Source: Caballeronia sp. GAFFF1 (GTDB taxonomy: Bacteria; Pseudomonadota; Gammaproteobacteria; Burkholderiales; Burkholderiaceae). Taken from it: a stretch of 64,000 nt of DNA. The notes under the pieces were generated by a model. That model made no database searches, was not told the origin of the DNA, and was given only the letters and a program-made list of their open reading frames with translations. Made by a program: the position numbers and the translations under genes. Below, one piece after another: positions 58,285 through 64,000 of the stretch; within the stretch, counting starts at the first letter, position 1; each line of letters opens with the position of its first letter. The stretch is taken from contig NZ_JALQEM010000005.1 of assembly GCF_023630705.1 (NCBI RefSeq), positions 124,001-188,000 on the forward strand, given 5' to 3'.

Positions 58285-58546
58285 TGGTGCTCGCGCCGCC
58301 TTTCTTGCGGCGCAGTCAAACGGGAAACAGGAAGCGTTGTCTCGCCTCGCGCGGCTCGCCAACCTGTGCTGCCCCCGCAACGGTAAGCGACCGCAACGCA
58401 AGTTGCAAGTCGTCCCTCGCGCGTTTCTTCTCGTTGTTCCGTGGTCGTTTGCCATCAGAGACGCGACTGCAAGAAACGTGTCGGCGCCACTGCGCTTCGA
58501 AGCGCGGGAAGGCGGGACGATGCGTCGCCAGCCCGGATACCGGCCA
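58285..58546 (+). ncRNA. Cobalamin (B12) riboswitch
   Basis: The core elements appear in order: GGGAAACAGG (58322-58331), the B12 box GCTGCCCCCGCAACGGTAAG (58368-58387), CACTG (58488-58492), CGGGAAGG (58505-58512) and GCCAGCCCGGATACCGGCC (58527-58545). Adenosylcobalamin binding is expected to hide the downstream ribosome-binding site or favour termination. The distance between the B12 box and CACTG is about 100 nt, suggesting an enlarged peripheral helix. The btuB ATG is about 100 nt downstream. Confidence 0.94.
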
Positions 58547-58647
58547 ATCGTCCAGCGCGCCGATGCTTTGCGAAGCGGCGCGCGCGTCGCGCACAGACCT
58601 CGCGGGGAGCAGGGCACGCGCCAGTCTCCAACGGGAACGCTTCACAC

Positions 58648-60519
58648 ATGGTCTTGCCTTCGTCCGGCCTCATTCGTCGCGCGGCGCGCGTCGTGATGTG
58701 CGCCGCCGCGAGTGCGCCGCTTGCCCAGGCCGCGCACGCCGATTCCGATTCTCCGTCGCAGACACTCGCGCCCGTCGTCGTTACGGCGACGCGCAGCGCG
58801 CAACCGCTCGCCCATTCCATCCCGCAGGCGACGCTGTTCGACGCAGAGGACATCGCCGACAGCAATGCGGACGATGTGCTCGGTCTCATCGCGCTCGCGC
58901 CCGGCGTGCAGGTCACGCGCAACGGCGGGCCGGGCGCGACCTCGGGCGTTTTCATACGCGGCGCGTCGTCGACGCAATCGCTCGTGCTGATCGACGGCGT
59001 GCGCGTCGAATCGGTCTCTCTGGGCGCGGCCCAGTTGTCGCAATTGATGCTCGATCAGACCGGCCGCGTCGAAGTGGTCAACGGCAACGTGTCGGCGCTG
59101 TATGGGTCGAACGCGATCGGCGGCGTCGTGCAGATTTTCACGAAGGAGGGCGAAGCACATCCGCCGCGCTTTCACTTCGAAGCCGAATACGGCAGCTATC
59201 ACACTCAGCGGCAGTCGGCGGGCGTCGACGGCGCGCTCGATGCCGAGGGCCGCACCACGTTCAGCCTGAACGTGTCGCGCGAGAAGACCGACGGCTTCTC
59301 GGCGATCAATCCCGCGCTCGCGCCCGCCGCGAATCCGAACGCGAACGGTTACCTGAACGAAAGCGTCGCCGCGACGCTGCGCCACAAGTTCAGCGACAAG
59401 TGGGACGCAGGCGTGCGCTTTCTGCAATCGAACGGCGTAAACAGCTTCGACGATCCCTACGGCGTGCCGACCGATCTCAACGAATCGCATGATCGCGTGC
59501 GCTCGGCGTCGGTGTTCGCCAACGGCACGCTCACCGACAACTGGACGACGCACTTCACCATCGCGCAGGGACAAGACCGCGCGAACATCGAGAAGAACGG
59601 CGTCTACACGAGCCGCTTCAACTCGGAGAATCATCAGTATCTGTGGCAGAACGACTTCCGGCTCACGGACGCGCACAAGTTCGTGTTCGGCTACGAGCAT
59701 CTGGACCAGTCGCTCGATTCGGATCAGTTCAGCGCGCCCGACCGGCATGTGAACTCGGCGTTCGCGGGCTATGTCGGCCGCTTCGGTCCGAGCGAAGTGC
59801 AGGCCAACGTGCGCCGCGACCAGTATTCCGACTTCGGCGGCGCGAACAGCTACTATCTGGGCTATGCGTACAACTTCGACTCCCACTGGCGCGCGAGCGC
59901 GAGTTACGCGGCGTCGTTCCGCGCGCCGAGCTTCGACGATCTCTACTATCCGTTGAGCGGCAATCCGTCGATACAGCCGGAGCGCAGCCATTCGGCCGAG
60001 GCTGCGTTGCAGTACGCGTCGGACAAGATCGGCGTGGTTCGCGTGACAGCGTTCGAGACGCGCTATTCGAACCTGATCGACTACGTGGGCGACAGCAGCG
60101 GCTTCTATACCGCGCAGAACGTGGGGCGCGCGAAGGTGCAGGGCGTCGAGGGAGCGTGGGCGGGACACGTGGGCGCGACCGACATGCGCGCGAGCGTCAC
60201 CTTCCAGAATCCCGTCGACGAGACGAATCACGAGGATCTCACGCGTCGCGCGCGGCGCTTCGCGTCGCTGTCGGCGCATCGCTCTATCGGACGCTGGCGC
60301 GTGGGCGGTGAGTGGATCGTGAGCGGCGCGCGCAGCGATTACGATTCGACGCTCGCGGGCTACGGCGTCGTCAATCTGTCCGCGCAGTACGACATCACGA
60401 AGTCGTGGTACGTGAATGCGCGCATCGACAACCTGTTCGACCGCAACTATGAACTGGCTTACTCGTACAACACGCCGCGTCGCGGCGCTTACGTCACGAT
60501 CGGCTGGCATCCGTCGTGA
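58648..60519 (+). CDS. btuB: TonB-dependent vitamin B12 receptor
   Basis: A 623-residue outer-membrane transporter. A signal peptide (to about residue 32) precedes a TonB-box-like APVVVTATR, a plug domain with GVFIRGASSTQSLVLIDGVR, and a beta-barrel ending in YSYNTPRRGAYVTIGWHPS. The riboswitch upstream and cobalamin genes downstream make B12 or a cobinamide the likely substrate. The ATG at 58648 is preceded by GGGAA; an upstream in-frame extension runs into the riboswitch and is rejected. The stop overlaps the next start (GTGA). Confidence 0.93.
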   Translation: MVLPSSGLIRRAARVVMCAAASAPLAQAAHADSDSPSQTLAPVVVTATRSAQPLAHSIPQATLFDAEDIADSNADDVLGLIALAPGVQVTRNGGPGATSGVFIRGASSTQSLVLIDGVRVESVSLGAAQLSQLMLDQTGRVEVVNGNVSALYGSNAIGGVVQIFTKEGEAHPPRFHFEAEYGSYHTQRQSAGVDGALDAEGRTTFSLNVSREKTDGFSAINPALAPAANPNANGYLNESVAATLRHKFSDKWDAGVRFLQSNGVNSFDDPYGVPTDLNESHDRVRSASVFANGTLTDNWTTHFTIAQGQDRANIEKNGVYTSRFNSENHQYLWQNDFRLTDAHKFVFGYEHLDQSLDSDQFSAPDRHVNSAFAGYVGRFGPSEVQANVRRDQYSDFGGANSYYLGYAYNFDSHWRASASYAASFRAPSFDDLYYPLSGNPSIQPERSHSAEAALQYASDKIGVVRVTAFETRYSNLIDYVGDSSGFYTAQNVGRAKVQGVEGAWAGHVGATDMRASVTFQNPVDETNHEDLTRRARRFASLSAHRSIGRWRVGGEWIVSGARSDYDSTLAGYGVVNLSAQYDITKSWYVNARIDNLFDRNYELAYSYNTPRRGAYVTIGWHPS

Positions 60520-61562
60520 GCCACGCCGCTGACGCGCGCCGCCCGATGAAGGCGATAAAGGCGATGCACGCAGGCCGCGCCGCCGCGATCTGGCTCGCGC
60601 TGGGCTTGGCCGCTGTCATCGTGCTGGCGGCGTCGCTCGCGCTCGGCAGCGTCGCGCTGCCACCGTCGCGCGCCATCGCCGCGCTGCTGCACGCTCACGC
60701 GGCCACGCCCGACATCGCCGATGAAATCGTGCTGACCCTGCGATTGCCGCGCGCGCTCGCGGGCTTCGCGTCGGGCGCGCTGCTTTCGCTCGCCGGTGCG
60801 CTGCTGCAAGTGCTGCTGCGCAATCCGCTCGCCGAACCCTACGTGCTCGGCGTGTCCGGCGGCGCGGCTGCGTTCGCGCTTTCCGCGATGCTCGCGTCGA
60901 TGCCGTGGTGGGGCGTCGATCTCGCTGCGTGCGCGGGCGCGCTCGCATCCATCGTTCTGGTGCTCGGGCTCGCCCGCACGCACGTGTGGCACGGCGAACA
61001 GGATGCTTCGCCACGGCTCTTGCTCACGGGCGTCGTGGTCGCGGCGGGCTGGGGCGCGCTTATCACGCTGATACTCAGCATCGCGCCGGAGAACCGGCTG
61101 CGCGGCATGATCTTCTGGCTGACCGGCGACCTCAACGGCGCATCGACGCCTTGGCCCGCGATGATCGCGCTCGGCGTGGCGCTTGCCTTGATCGTGCCGT
61201 GCGCGCCGCAGCTGAACGTGCTGCTGCGCGGCGAGGCCACGGCGCGTTCGCTCGGCGTGCCGGTGGAACGCGTGCGGCTGCGTGTCTATCTGGTGGCATC
61301 GCTCGCGGCGGCGGCTGCGGTGACGACGGCGGGAACCATCGGCTTCGTCGGGCTCGTGGTGCCGCATCTGCTGCGGCTCGCGTTCGGCAACGACCAGCGC
61401 ATGCTCGTGCCGGCCGCCGCGCTGGCGGGCGGCCTCGCCGTGATGAGCGCGGACCTTGCCGCGCGCACGGTCATCGCGCCGGCGCAGTTGCCGGTGGGCG
61501 TTGTCACGGCGCTGATCGGCGTGCCCGTGTTCCTGTGGATGCTGCTGCGAAGGCCGCGATGA
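60516..61562 (+). CDS. btuC: Cobalamin ABC transporter permease BtuC (FecCD family)
   Basis: A 348-residue multi-pass permease. LRLPRALAGFASGALLSLAG, NPLAEPYVLGVSGGAA and TIGFVGLVVPHLLRL are the FecCD signatures. The start is GTG at 60516 overlapping the btuB stop; an ATG at 60546 is an alternative. It overlaps btuD by four bases. No periplasmic binding protein (btuF) is inside the window. Confidence 0.92.
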   Translation: MSHAADARRPMKAIKAMHAGRAAAIWLALGLAAVIVLAASLALGSVALPPSRAIAALLHAHAATPDIADEIVLTLRLPRALAGFASGALLSLAGALLQVLLRNPLAEPYVLGVSGGAAAFALSAMLASMPWWGVDLAACAGALASIVLVLGLARTHVWHGEQDASPRLLLTGVVVAAGWGALITLILSIAPENRLRGMIFWLTGDLNGASTPWPAMIALGVALALIVPCAPQLNVLLRGEATARSLGVPVERVRLRVYLVASLAAAAAVTTAGTIGFVGLVVPHLLRLAFGNDQRMLVPAAALAGGLAVMSADLAARTVIAPAQLPVGVVTALIGVPVFLWMLLRRPR

Positions 61563-62338
61563 AGCCGCTCACTATCCACGATCTCGTCTTGCGCGCGGGC
61601 GCCCGAACGCTCGTCGATGGCCTTTCCGCGACCATCGCGGCGGGCGAAGTGTGGTGTATCGCCGGGCCGAACGGCGCGGGCAAGACCACGCTCATCGGCG
61701 TGCTCGCGGGACTCGCCAAGCCCGCGTCGGGCGCGATCACGCTCGGCGGCCGCGCGCTCGCGTCGTGGCGCGCGGCGGACCTCGCCCGCGAACGCGCGCT
61801 GATGCCGCAAAGCACGCACGACGCCTTCAGCGCGACCGTGCTCGACACCGTGCTGCTCAACCGCTTTCCGTATCTGACGGGATGGGGCTGGGAAAGCGAA
61901 GACGACCGCGCCGCCGCGCACGCCGCGCTTGCGGCGCTCGGTCTCGCTGACCTGGCTTCGCGCGACGTGCTCACGCTCTCCGGCGGCGAACGGCAGCGCG
62001 TCGCGCTTGCCGCTGCACTCTGCCAGCAAGCGCCGCTCTTGCTGCTCGACGAACCGCTCGCGCATCTGGACCTGCATCATCAAATCGACTGCCTGCATGC
62101 GCTCGCCGCAGCGGCCCGCGACGAAGGACGCGCGATCGTCTTTTCGTGCCACGACCTGAATCTCGCGCGCCGCTTCGCCACGCACGCGCTGCTGCTCGAT
62201 GGCAAGGGCGGCGCGCATGTCGGTCCTGTCGCCGACGTGCTGACGCCCGCGCGCGCGAGCGCGGCGTTCGGCTATCCGCTGGTCCTGCTTCGCGATGGCG
62301 AGCACGAAGCGCTCGTGCCTTCGCTTCACCCTTTCTGA
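61559..62338 (+). CDS. btuD: Cobalamin ABC transporter ATP-binding protein BtuD
   Basis: A 259-residue ATPase. Walker A is GPNGAGKTT, the signature LSGGERQRVALAAAL and Walker B LLLLDEPLAHLD, with the switch His in FSCHDLNLARRF. The ATG overlaps the btuC stop (ATGA). It energises uptake through BtuC. Confidence 0.93.
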   Translation: MKPLTIHDLVLRAGARTLVDGLSATIAAGEVWCIAGPNGAGKTTLIGVLAGLAKPASGAITLGGRALASWRAADLARERALMPQSTHDAFSATVLDTVLLNRFPYLTGWGWESEDDRAAAHAALAALGLADLASRDVLTLSGGERQRVALAAALCQQAPLLLLDEPLAHLDLHHQIDCLHALAAAARDEGRAIVFSCHDLNLARRFATHALLLDGKGGAHVGPVADVLTPARASAAFGYPLVLLRDGEHEALVPSLHPF

Positions 62339-62350
62339 CGAGGAACGCCG

Positions 62351-63403
62351 ATGTTCACTGCCCACGCGCTGCCCAAGCCTGGCCCGCTCGACCGCAGCAT
62401 CGAACCGGAGCTGCGCCGCATCATCGACATGAAGACGAAGCCGCCCGGCAGCCTCGGCCGGCTCGAAACGCTCGCGCTTCGAATGGGATTGATCCAGCAG
62501 ACGACGAAGCCGCGCATCGAGCGGCCCGCGATGATCGTCTTCGCGGGCGATCATGGCATCGCGGCCGAAGGCGTCAGTCCGTATCCGCAGGAAGTGACGG
62601 CGCAGATGGTTGCGAACTTTCTGGCGGGCGGCGCGGCGATTAACGCGTTGTCGCGCTCCGTCGGCATGGCGCTCGAAGTGGTCGATGCGGGCGTCGCGAC
62701 GCCCATTCCGGTCGACCACGGCTACGAGCGATTGTCGCTCGGTCTCGGCACGCGCAACTTCGCGCGCGAGGCGGCGATGTCGCGCGAGACGGCGCTCGAA
62801 GGCATCGCGCGGGGCGCTGCGCGCGTGCGCCATCACGCGTCGCTCGGGACGAACGTGATCGGCTTCGGCGAAATGGGCATCGCGAACACGTCGGCGGCGG
62901 CGTGCCTGATGAGCCGCCTGTGCGCGTTGCCTATCGACGAATGCGTCGGTCGCGGCACGGGCCTCGACGATCGCGGCCTCGCGCATAAACGCGATGTGCT
63001 CGGGCGCGCACTGGCATCGCATGCGGCGAGCGGCGACGCCATCGACACGCTCGCCACGTTCGGCGGCTTCGAAATAGCGATGATGACGGGCGCGTATCTC
63101 GCGGCGGCAGAAGCGCGCATGACCATTCTCGTCGATGGCTTCATCGCGACTTCCGCGCTGCTCGTCGCGTCGCGGATCGCGCCGGACGTGCGCGAGTACT
63201 GCGTGTTCGCGCATGCGTCGAACGAAGCGGGGCATCGGCGCATGCTCGCGCATCTGGACGCCGCGCCGCTCTTGCAACTCGACATGCGTCTGGGCGAAGG
63301 CACGGGCGCGGCGCTCGCGCTGCCGATCCTGCGCGCGGCCGTGGCTTTCGTCGACGAGATGGCGAGCTTCGATGCGGCGGGCGTCTCGAACAAACAAGCC
63401 TGA
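62351..63403 (+). CDS. cobT: Nicotinate-nucleotide-dimethylbenzimidazole phosphoribosyltransferase
   Basis: A 350-residue enzyme that activates the lower-ligand base as alpha-ribazole phosphate in nucleotide-loop assembly. DMKTKPPGSLGRLE, FAGDHGIAAEGVSPYPQEVT and GFGEMGIANTSAAAC are characteristic; the catalytic Glu is in the GEGTGAALALP region near the C-terminus. A GAGGAA ribosome-binding site lies 12 bases after btuD, so uptake and assembly genes form one operon. Confidence 0.96.
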   Translation: MFTAHALPKPGPLDRSIEPELRRIIDMKTKPPGSLGRLETLALRMGLIQQTTKPRIERPAMIVFAGDHGIAAEGVSPYPQEVTAQMVANFLAGGAAINALSRSVGMALEVVDAGVATPIPVDHGYERLSLGLGTRNFAREAAMSRETALEGIARGAARVRHHASLGTNVIGFGEMGIANTSAAACLMSRLCALPIDECVGRGTGLDDRGLAHKRDVLGRALASHAASGDAIDTLATFGGFEIAMMTGAYLAAAEARMTILVDGFIATSALLVASRIAPDVREYCVFAHASNEAGHRRMLAHLDAAPLLQLDMRLGEGTGAALALPILRAAVAFVDEMASFDAAGVSNKQA

Positions 63404-63404
63404 C

Positions 63405-64000
63405 ATGAACCGGCCGCTCGACGAACTGCGCTATTTCTTCACCGCGCTCGGCTATTTCACGCGCGTGCCGGTGCCGCGCTGGGTCGGCTTCGAGCGCGAC
63501 TATCTGAACGCGGCGGCGCGGTACTTTCCGCTCGTCGGCGCGATGGTCGGCGGCGTCGCGGCGCTCGTGTATCTCGCCGCGCTGCGCGTGTTTCCGGCAG
63601 GCATCGCGGTGCTGCTTTCGATGGCCGCGACGCTTCTGCTCACCGGCGCTTTCCACGAAGACGGACTCGCCGATTGCGCCGATGCCTTCGGCGGCGGCTA
63701 CACGCGCGATGACGTGCTGCGCATCATGCACGATTCGCGCATCGGCGCGTTCGGGGCGATCGCGCTCGTCATTGCGCTCGCGCTCAAGTGGCAAAGCCTT
63801 GCGGCGTTGCCGCCGATGCGTGCAGGAATCCTGATGACTGCCGCGCACGCCGCGAGCCGCGCGTTCGCGATCAGCTATCTCGTCACGCTCGATTACGTGC
63901 GCGCCGAAGGCAAGGCGAAGCCGGTCGCGCAGCGCATGAGCGCGATGTCCTTCGCGATCGCGATGCTCTTCGGCGTGCCGTGGCTCTTTTGCTTCGGCTG
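63405..64000 (+). CDS. cobS: Adenosylcobinamide-GDP ribazoletransferase (cobalamin synthase), 5' part
   Basis: 198 codons are present before the window ends. The product is membrane-embedded and starts MNRPLDELRYFFTALGYFTR. The conserved GAFHEDGLADCADAFGGG with the metal-binding Glu/Asp residues lies near residue 82. It joins alpha-ribazole phosphate (from CobT) to adenosylcobinamide-GDP. The ATG comes one base after the cobT stop (TGACATGA), so coupling is tight. Confidence 0.95.
   Translation, partial: MNRPLDELRYFFTALGYFTRVPVPRWVGFERDYLNAAARYFPLVGAMVGGVAALVYLAALRVFPAGIAVLLSMAATLLLTGAFHEDGLADCADAFGGGYTRDDVLRIMHDSRIGAFGAIALVIALALKWQSLAALPPMRAGILMTAAHAASRAFAISYLVTLDYVRAEGKAKPVAQRMSAMSFAIAMLFGVPWLFCFG

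Noticed and set aside
61286..63406. A 706-codon minus-strand frame across btuC-btuD-cobT
   Set aside because: It is antisense to three recognisable genes and shows no protein family features.

Overview
The window is 64 kb of chromosomal DNA from a high-GC beta-proteobacterium of the Burkholderiales. Protein style, the DUF2486 gene, the ribF-ileS-lspA / coaBC-dut arrangement and the intergenic repeats point to the Caballeronia/Paraburkholderia group; this placement is inferred from gene content, not from a phylogeny. Almost all of it is housekeeping DNA. I see no prophage, insertion sequence, CRISPR array, secretion system or obvious defence system, so I do not claim a new system. The unusual features are repeats, one fused enzyme, one large repeat-rich protein, regulatory sites and gene-order changes.

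Layout: 1-3.8 kb holds the end of icd, a cold-shock gene with a long leader, and clpS-clpA. 3.8-11 kb is a minus-strand block: ribF, ileS-lspA, a terminator, then coaBC, a luciferase-like oxidoreductase and dut. 11-16 kb holds purN, an rRNA methyltransferase (rsmB), an MscS-type channel and a delta-9 desaturase with a transposase-like tail. 16-20 kb holds NAD biosynthesis: nadA-nadC facing nadB. 19.9-23.2 kb holds rpmB-rpmG, radC with a repetitive N-terminal extension, and fkpB-ispH. 23.5-28.6 kb is a complete branched-chain amino acid ABC transporter with a lipoprotein-like binding protein.

28.6-29.4 kb is a gene-free island built from a ~230-bp inverted repeat and 49-bp tandem repeats. 29.4-34.7 kb holds argD plus a GNAT gene, a 2Fe-2S reductase, a dehydratase-like SDR, a small membrane protein and rsuA, whose 3' end has been triplicated. 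34.9-37.3 kb is a 791-residue zinc-ribbon/transmembrane/repeat protein of unknown role, followed by tRNA-Leu(CAA) and a second amino acid-binding protein. 39.4-47.1 kb is a sulfate assimilation locus: a divergent CysB-type regulator, then cysI, a DUF934 gene, cysH, cysD, cysN and cobA, with a facing sirohydrochlorin chelatase. cobA and the chelatase supply siroheme to cysI.

47.1-58 kb holds lptF-lptG (LPS export), pepA-holC-DUF2486, ilvD with a divergent LysR regulator, lgt, a SIMPL protein, an EVE-domain protein, 6S RNA (ssrS), zapA and a ZapB-like coiled-coil gene. 58.3-64 kb is a vitamin B12 locus: a cobalamin riboswitch, then btuB, btuC, btuD, cobT and the start of cobS in tight succession, joining uptake and nucleotide-loop assembly under one switch.
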